Shown piece by piece: positions 10,997 to 23,409 of a DNA stretch of 64,000 bases; position 1 is the first letter of the stretch, and each line of letters begins with the position of its first letter. This DNA comes from Neurospora tetrasperma FGSC 2508. Its lineage: Eukaryota > Ascomycota > Sordariomycetes > Sordariales > Sordariaceae. The notes under the pieces are model-generated. The model had not been told where the DNA came from and ran no database searches. It saw only the letters and a list, made by a program, of their open reading frames with translations. The position numbers and the translations under genes were made by a program. The stretch lies in the NCBI RefSeq assembly GCF_000213175.1, contig NW_009799100.1, forward strand, positions 3,723,099-3,787,098, given 5' to 3'.

Positions 10997-13900
10997 ATGG
11001 CGGCCTTTCCACGGTTCAGGTTTCTGGCCATCGCCGTCATCTTCCACTTCGCCTATATCTTTTCCATCTTCGACATCTACTTTGTCAGTCCCATTGAGAC
11101 TGGCATGCGCTTATTTAATGTTCAACGACCCCCAAATCGCAGTGCGCCAGCGGACCGGCTGGTTCTGTTCGTAGGTAAGTGGGCTACTCCGAGCCCAATG
11201 TGTCGCGGCCAAGTGCTAACCACATTTTCCTTCTTCCAGGAGACGGCTTGCGCGCCGACAAGGCACTTCAGTCCCACCCTGAACCATATCCCAAATCCGA
11301 TGCCGATCTGACTCCGAGACCTCTCGCCCCCTATTTGCGATCAAAGATCTTGGAACAGGGAACCTTTGGTGTCTCCCATACGCGTGTGCCAACCGAATCT
11401 CGACCCGGTCATGTTGCCCTCATTGCTGGTCTGTACGAAGATGTGTCAGCCGTTACGACAGGATGGAAGTTGAACCCGGTCAACTTTGACAGCCTGTTCA
11501 ACCGCAGTCGGCATACGTGGAGCTGGGGCAGCCCGGATATTCTACCAATGTTTGAGCAGGGAGCTGTCCCGGGGAGGGTTGACGCCTACACGTACGGACA
11601 CGAGTTCGAGGATTTCTCATCCGACGCCACCCAGCTCGACCTCTGGGTCTTTGACCATGTAAAGGATTTCTTTGCTGAGGCCCGCAGGAACAAGACGCTT
11701 GCTGAGGCGCTTCGCCAAGACAAGATTGTCTTCTTTCTGCATCTGCTAGGTTTGGATACTACTGGTCATTCATACCGCCCTTACTCGAAGGAGTACCTCA
11801 ACAACATCAAGATTGTGGATCAGGGCGTGAAGGAGGTTGCTGAGCTCTTCCGCGACTTCTACCGCGATGGTAGGACTGCGTTTGTATTTACCGCGGACCA
11901 CGGCATGAGCGACTGGGGAAGCCATGGTGATGGTCACCCAGACAACACACGGACCCCCCTGATTGTTTGGGGTTCAGGGGTTGCCAAGCCTCAGTTGTAC
12001 CCAGGCGAAGTGGCGCCCGGCCATGATGAGTACTCTGCAGACTGGAACTTGGACCACGTTAGGAGGCATGATGTCGCTCAGGCTGATGTTGCTGCTCTCA
12101 TGTCCTACCTTGTTGGCGTTGAGTTTCCTGCCAACTCGGTCGGCGAACTCCCCCTGTCGTACCTTGCTGCCGACATCAAGGAAAAGGCTGAGGCCTCGCT
12201 GGTGAACGTGCAGGGTATCTTGGAGCAGTACCGGGTAAAGGAGGAAAAGAAGAAAGCCACTGAGTTGAAGTATAGGCCGTATCAGCCATTTGGAGAAAAC
12301 GGCCTGTCCCCGGAACGTCGCGTTGCCGAGATTCGCCAGCTCATTGACGCTGGTCGGTATGAGGAAGCTATCGAAGAATCAGCTGCCCTTATGAAGGTCG
12401 GTCTCGGTGGCTTGAGATATCTCCAGACCTACGACTGGCTGTTCCTGAGAGCGCTTATCACCATCGGTTATCTTGGCTGGATCGCCTATGCTCTTACAAC
12501 AGTCGTTGATTTGCACGTCCTACACGGTCGTGTGCGACCGTCGAGAACGCTTGGCGGGGGCTTGTTCTTTACATCGGTTCTCGTTGCTCTTTATGCGTCC
12601 TTTGTCATTTCAAAGTCACCCCTCACTTACTATGTCTATGCCTTTTTCCCGGTTTTTTTCTGGGAGGAAGTTTATGCGCGTCGCGAAAGTCTGGCGGCAG
12701 GTCGCAAGGAGTTGCTTGGCCATATCAACTCAGGTGGAAGTGTGGCTTCATTCGTGCTCAACAGCGCGCTTTATGTTGGCGTGATTGAATCGCTTGCCCT
12801 GGGCTACATCCACCGCGAGATTCTTTCCGTTCTCTTCGTGCTGGGTTCCTTCTGGCCTTTTACCCACGGCCTGTCGTTCCTCAAGAAGCATGGGGCGCTG
12901 TCTGCCACCTGGTTCCTCGCCTGTATCGCCATGAGCACGTTCACGCTCCTACCAGCGATGAAGGCAGAGAACGTCAATCTCATGTTCGTACACCTCCTCC
13001 TTAATTGTTGATTTCTCCCACTCACTAATTGGTGTATAGTACGATCGGAGGCGTATTGATGGTCGTCATCGGCCTTCTTTACCTTATTTTCGAGGACTTT
13101 GTCCTCGCGGACTTCTCATGGAACGCGAAGCCTACTTCCAGGAACCACCTATCCAGGTCACTCGTCGGTATCCAAGTGGGCCTCACTGTACTTTCCATCG
13201 TCATCACTCGCTCCAGTGCCCTTTCGCTGCAGGCCAAGCAAGGCCTTCCTCGCGGCAATCAAATTATGGGTTGGGTTACTCTTGGTAAGTCCTCGCAATG
13301 CTCGCCGCAGCTGATGACTCTTGTCTAACCTAAGCTCAACAACAGTCGCGTCACTACTCATGCCCTTGGCCTACCGTTTACAGCCCAACAACCACTACAT
13401 GCACCGGATCCTCGTCATCTTCCTCACCTGCGCTCCGACATTTGTCATCCTTACCATCTCTTACGAGGGCCTTTTCTACCTCGTCTTCTCCGCTCTTCTC
13501 GTGAGCTGGGTTCGCCTCGAACACGCAGTTCAGAAGTTCACCTCCTCCAAGTCACCACAGACCACCGCCACCAAGAAGCCAACAACAACCACGGAATCCC
13601 ACCTCCCCGCTCCCTTCCGCCCTCTCACCCTCCATGATGCCCGCGTTGCCCTCTTTTTCTTCATCCTCCTTCAGTCGGCCTTCTTCTCAACCGGCAACGT
13701 TGCCTCCGTCTCCTCCTTCTCCCTCGACTCGGTCTACCGTCTCATCCCCATCTTCGACCCCTTCTCGCAGGGTGCCATGTTGATCCTCAAGCTGATGATC
13801 CCCTTTGCCCTCATCAGCGCCAACCTAGGTATCTTGAACAAGCGTCTCGGCGTGGCCCCTTCGGCCCTGTTCATGGTGGTCATGGGCATCAGCGACATCT

Positions 13901-14169
13901 TGACGCTATACTTCTTTTGGGTGGTCAAGGATGAGGGCAGCTGGCTGGAGATTGGAAGCACGATTAGTCACTTCGTCATTGCGAGCTTGTTGTGCGTGTT
14001 TGTGAGCGCGTTGGAGCCGGTTAGTGCGGCGTTTATTGCGGGGGTGGATGTTGGAGAGGAAAGTGAACTAAAGGAGGAGGGTAAGGTGGCGGAGAAGGTG
14101 GTGGAGAAGGTTAATGAGGCTGTTGAGGGGTTGGTCGGCGGTGGTGACGGTGGTGGTGGCGAGAGTTGA
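10997..14169 (+). CDS. MCD4: GPI ethanolamine phosphate transferase 1 (Mcd4/PIG-N)
   Basis: Four exons, 10997-11174, 11240-12983, 13040-13284 and 13346-14169, give about 996 aa, the usual size for this family. It is a multi-pass ER membrane enzyme that adds phosphoethanolamine to the first mannose of the GPI anchor precursor. An N-terminal signal-anchor helix (residues about 8-30) precedes a lumenal alkaline-phosphatase-like domain. Metal and nucleophile motifs visible there are GDGLRADKA (about 60-68), VPTESRPGH (Thr about 111), LGLDTTGHSY (Asp about 232, His about 236) and TADHGMSDWGSHGDGHPD (Asp about 279). The C-terminal half holds many hydrophobic helices (PigN domain). The second intron uses a GTTCGT donor, weaker than the others; it is chosen because it alone gives ENVNLITIGGVLMVVIG in frame. 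The C-terminus is Glu/Val/Gly-rich. Confidence 0.95.
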
Positions 14170-15087
14170 GATAGGGATCGTGTAAAAGGAGCTGAGCTGT
14201 TGGTGTATCGATAATATATGTCATGTTCGATACGATGATGCATAGAGGATCAAAAGAAAAGGGGAACCGCCAGCTAATAGTTGGATAGTATATATATGGC
14301 ATATACAGCAGATGTGTCACACAATCTTGGTGTTTCTCCGAGACACCTTGTCGCCCTTCTCCAGACATGGCAAACATTTTTTTCTTGTTCTTTTCTTTTT
14401 TCTCTCTTTATCTTCCTCATTAATTTCCTTCCCGTCTTACTTCTTTCCTTCCCTACTTTCCTCTTTTCCCATTATCTCTCTCATTCTCATTAACGCAAAA
14501 CATCTTGAAGTTGAAGTCCATGATTTCACTGAGCAGCATAATAACATCGTTGGACTCGATGTCTATGCAGTATCCTACACAACATATGTCATCCTCCACC
14601 TGTCGTTCAACCTCCAGTCAGTGCCGCACATACCGCGCGAGTCCAAAGTGAAAATTGCGTTGATTACATGCCTGGTAGACCTACCCATTTAAAATATAAT
14701 TTGCCTTGTTTAGGTACTATATTGTGTTGCTTAGAGGTGGTTTTTCTGCCTTGCATCATGGCAGCGTTCTGGCAGGTGCGTCTTACACTTGCTTTACTTT
14801 GCGTCGCTTCACAATGTATGCAACCACGTCGGTGCCTAGAGGTATATGTGTACCTCTAGGTAGGTAGGTAGTTTCAACTTAGGACAACAATACCCTTAGT
14901 ATGAAAAGCCGCGGAAAGACCAAAAGATGCCAGTCAGAAGGGCAGAGATGACCCAAGTGTCAGGGGTCCCCCAACCAAACTCCGACGGGATCGGAATCGG
15001 CAGTTTCGCTTAAATCCCGCTGCGTATCCACTATCGGTCGCCCGTCCCCACACTCGGTCGACATTCGGTCGGGGGAGGGAATCCTGG
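14170..15087. other. 3' flank of MCD4 up to the first retroelement
   Basis: No gene is supported. The stretch holds a pyrimidine-rich tract (about 14370-14490), the likely 3' UTR of MCD4, and a perfect 10-bp inverted repeat at 14835-14860. Base composition is normal until the target-site duplication at 15088, after which AT content jumps. Confidence 0.5.
14835..14860. repeat. Perfect 10-bp inverted repeat with 6-nt loop
   Basis: CCTAGAGGTA at 14835-14844 and its exact reverse complement TACCTCTAGG at 14851-14860 flank the loop TATGTG. It is followed by (GTAG)-like repeats. It is too far (about 670 bp) from the MCD4 stop to be assigned as its terminator. Confidence 0.75.
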
Positions 15088-15092
15088 GAAGT

Positions 15093-15276
15093 TGTTAGAT
15101 AAAAGAGGTAACCAGGGTGGCCAGCCCAGCTACCTTACGTAAGCTCGCCACGCTGGCATTACCTCGATACTAGATTTTCTGTATAAGGGATTTCCCCAAC
15201 ACAGAGCTCTATACAATATATAGTCTATACCCTCTACTGAATTAATACCCCTCCCTGCTCGTGCCTGTATTCTATA
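15093..15276 (+). repeat. 5' LTR of Copia-type copy 1
   Basis: It begins TGTTAGATAAAAGAGG and ends in TTCTATA. It aligns with 23225-23404 and, in reverse, with 39949-40126 and 48010-48187. Differences are mostly C/T and G/A. Confidence 0.88.
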
Positions 15277-18200
15277 ATTAAGAGTCTTATATACGATAAT
15301 TACCGGTTAAAACAATCCGGGTAAATATAGTATAGTAATTACCTACCGAAGTAAATAAAACTATGTAATATAATGCGATAATATCCACCTCTATCGATTT
15401 TAAGACTATTAGTAAGGTTATTTTTAATAAATTCAAAGATTAGTATTTCTAAAAGAAGAGATTTAAAGATAAGGCTTTTAATAAGGAGCTCTAGTCTTTT
15501 TTATTAACCCGGATCCTGAGAAGCGAATTCCCTAGCTTACTACTCCTATTAAACCGCTAGTTATTAATTTTTAAAAACTATCTAAGGATATCCAAGTCTA
15601 GTAATAAATCTTCGATACTATAGAGGTAAATAACGGTCCCCCGGCAATTAATACCCGGTTGTCTTAAACCGCCTGGTTAATTATAATCCCGGCCCAGACC
15701 CTAGCGTTAATTTAAACTCCCTCCGGTTTACCTATAAAGGTCTCTTTTACTATTAAGCGTTTAGGCTTTACGTTTAAATCCGATTTTCGTGATTATAAAG
15801 CGGCTCTAGTTAGTTACCGCTAGAAAAAGAAGGGCTAAAATAAATTTATTACTAATATTGATAATATTAAAGATTAAATAAAGAAGTATATTATTAAAAA
15901 GATTAATTTAATTTACTTCCTAACAACCGAAACTATTATTGTCTAATATAATAAACTCTATATAATAATTAGTTATAATTTAATTAAAGTTCGAAATGAT
16001 ATCCGTACTAAATATTAGAAAGAAATCCGCTTTATTTATACCCTAAAGAATTAAACTATTTAATTTAAAGAATAGAAAGAGGTTATAATTATTAATTAAT
16101 ATTATAATATTAATGAATATATTAACCCCGAGAATTAGCGTTAAAATTTCCTCTACGCAATAAATAAATTCCCCAGTTCCTTACTTATTACTTAGGCTAT
16201 AGTATATTACTAAATTAAGAATGATGAATTTTATACCTTTATAAATATAGCCCGGGAATTTAAGTAGGTAGTCCTTAAAATATTTCTATTAAATAAAGGT
16301 CTCTCTTAAATTTATAAGGGTAGTACGTTCGGAATAGTAATTATATATACCGAATTTAGTAAGGACGCCTCTAGTAACTCCCGGGATAATAGAAGTAAAA
16401 GGCCAGCCGGTAATTATTAAAATTATTAAAATTGCAATAAATAGTTAAAGAAGGCTTGCCCTACTTATAAATATATAAATTATAAATTTGAATACTATTA
16501 GTATATTAACTTAGCAAATTAATTAGAGAACTTTAGAGAAAGTTAATATATATATAAGCGAATTAATAAGAATTATAAAAAAGACTCTAAATTTATAAAT
16601 AAAATCTGAGAGATTTTAAAAGATATTACTACTAAAAAGACTAACTAATCCTACTAAAATAACGTTGGTAACTTTTAATTTAATAGCTAATAGGTTGGTA
16701 ATATATGCTATAAAGCGAATTTCTTAGTACCAAAACCCTATAAAAATAGATTAAAATACCTATTAAGGGACTTAGCAATTCTTAATTCAAATATAATAAT
16801 CTACATTTTTAATAAAATTAATCGGTTTAAAGGTTTTAAACCCGCGAGAGAGGGAAACTATATCTAGGCAGGAAATAAGTCTATTATAATTGAAGAATAT
16901 AGTTTAATTTACCTAATATTAAGTAACGACGAATGATTGCCTATTAATTTTAAATTTAATAATATTGTACTTATATTTAGAATAGTATATAATCTAATAT
17001 TTTTAAAAAGGTTATTAAAAAAGGAATTATATTAAAATTAATTATTTAATCCGGAGTACTTTCGCTTCTACTTAAATAATAACTATTTTTACCATCTCTC
17101 TTTAGAATTTAACTAATTTATATTAGAATATATACCCTTTAAGACATATACTAACTAATCCTCTTTTTATATATAATTTTACTAATTTATTAATAAGACC
17201 GCTAGAAAATTTTAAGAAGGTAATACTTTGCGCTAGTACTTTCGCTTTAATTATTCGGGATTAGAAACCTTAGCCTAATTAACGAATAAAGAGTACGGAG
17301 TATATTTAAAGGGCCCTAATTTCATTTATTATAACTCCTATATAGTAACTAAAATAAAGCGCTAAATATATAGAGAAGTCCGTAATGCGCCGGAAGGTCC
17401 TAATCTCCGCCTTACTATTAATTTCTTTAATTATCCTCTAATTAAAATCCCTAATAGAAATATAGTATTAAATTTAATAGTCGTTATAGATTGCTAGTTT
17501 AGAAAAATATAATTATATTACCTACCGGACCGGATAATAGACTTAATTATCGTTATACTAATATTATTATTCAATAGTTTTAAATTTTATTACTAGATTC
17601 GACTAAGGATAATTAAATATAATAATAAAATAATTATAAATAAACTCTGTATTACTACCTTCTCAATAAAATAAGGTACGGTTCTTAAACCTTCGGCTTT
17701 ATATACCTAAATACAAAACGGTAGTACCGAACGCTCGGAGGGTATAATTAAAGAAGAATCGGTAGTAATAAGAGAATTAGTAAATTTACTATAAGAATTT
17801 TAAAGAAAAATAATAATAGTAGCAGTATACTTATTAAACCTAATTCTATAATAGGAATTCAACTAAAAATTTCCAAAAGAGCGCTTTACTATATATATAA
17901 TTAATTACAACGGCGGTTAGTAAAGACTAGTACTATAATTATCCTACCTCAAAGTTTATAGCTATAAAACTTTCGTACTTATAGTCGATATTCTACGCGG
18001 TTAAAAACGGACTTGGAAGCTTAAACGATGCGTTTAGGTAGAGTATTTAGTCAATTACTAATTTAATAATATCTATTATATTTAAAACTTATATATAAAC
18101 TAAATAATTGTAATAAGAAATATAGTCTTTAATAAGGATAAAATCTTTATAAATAAAGTCGAGAAACTCTATAATACCTTCAATATTTCCCTTAAAAAAT

Positions 18201-20514
18201 TGGCCGTATAATTGAATAATATTTATTAATTAGAATTTAATATATCCGATCCACTACTTATTAAAAGCGCCGAAGCAAAAAACGAAGAGACCGATCCAGT
18301 CGTTAAATCCCTACCTACCGCTAATAGTACTGCGACTTCCGAACTAACCGAATATATATATATATAAGAGGAGGAATAAAGAGAGGGTATTAGAGTTCTA
18401 GTATTAGAATTATAGTTATAAAACGATTAATAGAGTATAATAATAAATAAAGAAGAGAAAATAGGTTATTTTACTCCTTTAGAAAGTCTAGTATTATTCT
18501 TTATTAATAGCCTTAATATATTGTACCCCTAATAGAACTAATTAATATATAATAAATACCTTTACTAGGTTAGGTCCTTCTTAATTACTTTAAATAAAAT
18601 AAATATTAGGTTGTATAATAAACGGCTTATTAATAAGGAAACCTTTAACCGGTTAAAACGTATAGCTACTAGTAAAACGGAGGAAGGAGAGAAATTCTCC
18701 GACAATTCAAAATTAATTAGTAATATTGTAGATTATTATAACAATTTTAATACTTTAACTAATTTCTACTAACGAAAATTCCCTCCTCCCCCTTGGGTTT
18801 ATAGAGACTTTAATTATTATCCGTTTAATAATCTCTTCTATAAAGTTAAACGAAAGTATATAAAAAATTATAAAGAAAAGAAATTATAGGCGTAGGTTAA
18901 TAAGGACGAATAATATACTAATACAATTATTGAATTATTCAATTTAATATAGGTATATATATATAAATTTAGTATAGAAGGGTATTACTTCAAATATAAA
19001 ATTCGTTTAATAGTTTAAAGAAATTAATAATTATATAATAACGTACGAGAAATATACGCTACTACTCTTACAATCCAATCTTTTAGAATTATAATAATAA
19101 TCGCCACTTACTTCAATTTCGAGTTTAAATAATATAATACAGTTAATACCTTCGTTAATATAGTATTGAATGAAATTATTTATATAAAGCTATTATACAA
19201 TTAAAAATATAAGGGTAAAGTATTAAAGCTACTATATATTCTATATAAATTATAGCGTTTTTTACTACTTTAATAAAAGGAGTTTACTAAGACTCTTGTA
19301 GAAACTAGTTTTACCCCTATTCCTATAGAACTATATATACTAATTAAAAAGAATATAATTGTCTTCTTTTATATTAATAATATTATTTTCGCTTATAAAT
19401 TAGAATATTTGTAATTAGTAAAGGGAATAATTATTATTCTTAAACAATACTACTAATTAATTAGTAATTAAAATATTTAATAGTTTTTAAGTATTAAAAT
19501 TATTCGAAACCACCCGCGCCGCTTACTCTAACTATTCTAATAAAAGTATATCCTTAAAATAACTAAAGAAATTAAATAGAGGAAGAAATCCCTTAATACC
19601 CTTATAATAATTAAAAAATTTACTTCCTAACTTCAATCCTCTATATAATACGTAATTAAATTATATTAATAGGCAATCGGCGTAATTTTATACTTCGCTA
19701 TTATTATTAAACCTAACATTATTTTTATATTATTTTAGTTAGTCCGCTTCCTAATTAACCCTAAACTAGCTTATTACTTAATAATCGAGCGAATAAACAT
19801 ATACCTTCGTAGTACTAATTATTACACCCTTTAATTAAAAGGAGGTAACGAGTTTAAAATCTATACTAACATATCCTTTACTAATAATACTAACGACCGA
19901 AAAAGCTTATAAAGATTTGCAATACAATTATTTAGTAATATAATTAATTAATATACTAATAAGTAAAATATAATTATTATTTTAATAATCGAAGTAGAAT
20001 TATTATCCCTCGTTTAAGGAGTAAAGAAAGGTATATAAATTAAGAGGCTCTTTAACTCCCTTACCCTTTGATTTAGGATTGAAATTATCCCCCTCAATTA
20101 TAATAATAAATAAACGATACGCCTCATTACTAAGGAGAATTCCAAGCTCCAGACCAGACTCAAGTATATTAATATTTATAACTACTAGCTTAAAGAAGGC
20201 TAATAATATAGCCTTATTAATATATACTACATACTTACTAATAAAATAATCGCCGACGGATTTACTAAAGCGCTTAATGCGTATAGATATTAAGAATTTA
20301 TAAAGTAGCTCAATATAGTAGATATTAAAGAGAGACGAGGGGAGAGAAGGGAGCTAGTAATAATAGAAGTGAGCTATTTAATTGTAACCAATAAAGAGGA
20401 TTAGTTAGAGAGAGCAATTGAGGAATAAAAATCTAGGATAATATTATTACGGGTACAAATAACCTTCCTATACTATACGGCTAAAATAACTTCCAAAAAT
20501 TAAGAGGCACTAAT

Positions 20515-22864
20515 TGTAAGGGATCTACGAGGTCTACACGTAAGTAGGCCTTGAAAAGAGCTTGAAATAATCGATAAAGAGGAAGAGGGAAGTCTGTGCT
20601 AGTAAGGCACAGCGCTTCCAGCTAAATATACAAAAAGCGTAATCGTTGAAGGTACTAGAAATACTAAGGCTAGAAATGTAGCTCGTGTGGCTCCCGAGAG
20701 ATGTACCTAATAGTATGTAATATATCTAAGTACTAAGATAGTTACTAATAGCCGACCGGCTCGTGCACCCAACTAGAAGGTATACTTAGCTTATACGGGT
20801 GCTAGTTAGGTAAATATTACCCTTGGGCGCCAGCCCTGTAATATTACTTCCTACCTCTCCCTTCAAAAAATAGCCAGAAATACTATATATAAAAAACAAT
20901 CTAAACGCTCTAGTAAACTAGATAGCGTTCTAATACCCCCGTAAGCTCCCGAATACTCCTAGCTCCTTATTGCCCAGGTTTTTATAAGAGAAAATGATTA
21001 AATAAATAATTAACGGTAGAATCACTAGTATATCTCCCTAAGAAAGTTCTATTTATTACTTTAATACCTATCTTTTACGCGTGCGCTAGTGCCGGCACAC
21101 CCCCGAGCTGTATAGTAGCTACTATACTAGGCCGGGCACTCCAAGCATCTCCGTCCCGGGGCCCCGAAAGCCCTAGCCCCGTTACGCTCAATTTTATCTA
21201 TTTATAAAAATTACCGCCCTACCAACCTTATTATAGGACCCATACGCCATTGTTTCCAATAACCAACGGCTACGGCGGTACTTAATATATATACTTTTAA
21301 TAAAATTCGCTAGTACTAATGCGCAAATAGAGTACGCGCGGCCTTCCTAGGCCGGGAATTTCTAGAGCCCGATAGTATATAACTCTTATTAGAAGCTCTA
21401 GCGCCCTTCGGGTCTTACTAGGCCAATATCTATACTTTAATACTTATTACTATTATTATTAATTTCATTATCTTCTTCCGGGCCCCCTTCCAACTTTAGA
21501 GTAACTTAGATGTACCAAATCTAAACTTTCTTATTCGGGTACTTATTAGCCTAATAGGAAGGTAAACTGTAAGTTGTGTAGGTACCCTTCTTCTTCTACC
21601 TCTTTCACTATACTTCTATTAAACTATTACTATAATTATTAGAGCTCCCTACCAGAGTAGGCCGAGCCCGGGTAATAGTAATATTTATTGGTTCCCTTCT
21701 ATTAATATAGACGGCGGTATTGGAATTTAAGTACCCCGAGTACCCCGTACTCCCCCTAAGAAAATTATTACTATTAAAATGCCGAAGGAAGCTATAGAGT
21801 TTTAGATAGCTATTTAGAGCTTTTGGTTATTCGCGGAGGCGCCCGAGCTACTTATTGTTTAAGGAAGATATCGATGAGTTGATAATGGCCTAATTTAGCT
21901 ACGTATTAGTTTTAGCTCTATAAAGGACCTCCTTAAAACGAATAAGGAAGTAGGAAATAGATTCCTAGGACTTTTACTGTAGGGAAAAGAGTTCGAGGCC
22001 CGCTTTCTTATCCTAGTTAACTTCGCTATAGTTAAGCCGAAGTTTCTCGAGTAGCTTTTCCAAAATCTAGTTAATTAGAAAAGATTAGGTGAAGGCAAAT
22101 AGAGTCCGACGGACGGCTAGTAAAAGGTTGGAATAGAGGTAGTAGAACTAGGCCTCTAAATTACTAATAACCGGGCCGTTAATGTACAATTTTGCTTTGG
22201 CCGTATAAATTTATATATTGAATTCCTTTTTATCTCCCGTAAATTTATTGAAATAGGGAAGGATTAGCTTAGGCTATTGGCCAGTATTGGAATTCCCGAC
22301 GGTAATTTGGAGGCGACCGATTTCGCCAATAAGAGTCTAAATAGCTACTGCGAACTATTACTAGCGTTCAGAAGCGTTTTGGGCCTAGGAAATTGAAGCT
22401 ATAGCGGTATAGTAAGGTAAAAAAAAGTTGGCGGCTAGAGAACTTTTCGGACAATTGGAAGTAGTTAGAACGGTAGGGATATTAGAAATCCGTTCGGGGG
22501 AGTTGAAGAAGGATTAAGAAGAGGGTCGATTATAATATAAGGGATCTACGAAGTATACACATAGGTAGGCCTTAAAAAGAGCTTAAAATAATTAACAAAG
22601 AGGAAGAGGGAAGTCTGTGCCAGTAAGGCACAGCGCTTCCAGCTAAATATATGAAAAGCGTAGTCGTCGAAGGTACTAGAAATGCTAAGGCTAGAAATGT
22701 AGTCCGTACGGCTCCCGAGGGATATACCCAATGGTACGTAGTGTATTTGGGCGCTAAGACGGCTGCCGACAGCCGACCGGCCTATACACTTAACTAGAAG
22801 GTATGCTTGGCTTACACGGGTGCTAGCCAGGCAAACATTACCCCTGGGCGCTAGCCCCGTGACA
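20515..22864 (+). mobile_element. Nested short LTR element inside Copia copy 1
   Basis: LTR-like direct repeats lie at 20515-20844 (330 bp) and 22536-22864 (329 bp). The outer ends are TGTAAGGG and GTGACA, i.e. TG...CA termini. The flanks are CTAAT (20510-20514) and CTGAT (22865-22869), a 5-bp target duplication with one G/A difference that fits RIP. The interior is only about 1.7 kb, with no open frame and no recognisable pol signature. It is therefore probably a non-autonomous LTR element of unresolved family, and it is decayed. It is inserted downstream of the RNase H-like region of the host Copia element, so it is younger than that element. Confidence 0.75.
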
Positions 22865-22911
22865 CTGATATAATAATTTAATTATATAAGGAGAAAAAAG
22901 GCAAAAAGATT

Positions 22912-23055
22912 GGTCCTAATAGGATTCGAACCTACGACCTTCGGGTATATTATCTAGAAGTAATCCGCTAACTATACTTTTAAATATACTTAAAAGATAG
23001 TAGGCAGATAGCTAAGAATAATACCCTAATATTCCAATTATTAAACTATAGGACC
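22912..23055 (-). tRNA. tRNA-like sequence with 72-nt intron inside Copia copy 1 (probably non-functional)
   Basis: Read on the minus strand, 144 nt fold as an intron-containing tRNA. The acceptor stem is GGTCCTA with TAGGACC (7 of 7 pairs), the D arm starts GTTT, the variable loop is the 5-nt AGGTC, and the T arm is GTAGG-TTCGAAT-CCTAT followed by the acceptor strand and an A. The T-loop TTCGAAT is canonical. Removing 72 nt at the standard 37/38 position leaves 72 nt. The anticodon is uncertain: ATT by position, but RIP may have altered it. It is antisense to the element and begins 169 nt before the 3' LTR. The counterpart in copy 2 has the same length and spacing. I infer a tRNA gene captured by the ancestral element. 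Confidence 0.6.
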
Positions 23056-23224
23056 TAATAATTTAATTATTAAAAAGGGTACTATTAACCTTCCCTATTA
23101 ATAGAAAAGGGAGTAGGCGATATTTTTAAAAGTAATTACTAGAAAGGGAATAGGAAGGGTATAGAATCTATAAATAGCTTCGAAGACAATAGCCTCCCTA
23201 AATTCCAATTCAGCTAGGGGGGTA

Positions 23225-23404
23225 TATTAAATAAAAGAGGTAACTAGGGTAGCCAGCCCAACTACCTTACGTAAATTAGCTACGCTAGCATTACCTCGAT
23301 ACTAGATTTTCTGTATAAGGGATTTCCCCAACACAGAGCTCTACACAATACACAGTCTGCACCCTCTACTGAATTAATACCCCTGCTCGTGCCCGTATTC
23401 TATA
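23225..23404 (+). repeat. 3' LTR of Copia-type copy 1
   Basis: It is 180 bp and aligns end to end with 15093-15276, and is followed directly by the GAAGT target duplication. It contains the family-wide block GGGATTTCCCCAACACAGAG. Confidence 0.88.
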
Positions 23405-23409
23405 GAAGT

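Larger units (their letters stand above)
15088..23409 (+). mobile_element. RIP-decayed Copia-type LTR retroelement, copy 1 (with target duplication)
   Basis: LTRs lie at 15093-15276 (184 bp) and 23225-23404 (180 bp). They are flanked by a perfect 5-bp target duplication, GAAGT, at 15088-15092 and 23405-23409. A purine run (about 23216-23222) precedes the 3' LTR, as expected for a polypurine tract. The interior is strongly AT-rich. Degenerate integrase-, reverse-transcriptase- (about 18.5-19.7 kb) and RNase H-like (about 19.8-20.3 kb) signatures appear in that order on the + strand. Integrase before reverse transcriptase is the Copia/Ty1 order. The element is a fossil, thoroughly broken in its coding region in a manner typical of RIP, so LTR divergence cannot be used as a clock. 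A second LTR element is nested at 20515-22864, and a tRNA-like sequence lies before the 3' LTR. Confidence 0.85.

Noticed and set aside
20588-20619. Possible CRISPR-like or terminator hairpin
   Set aside because: It sits inside a retroelement LTR in a fungal genome. The hairpin is part of the LTR and no repeat-spacer array exists.
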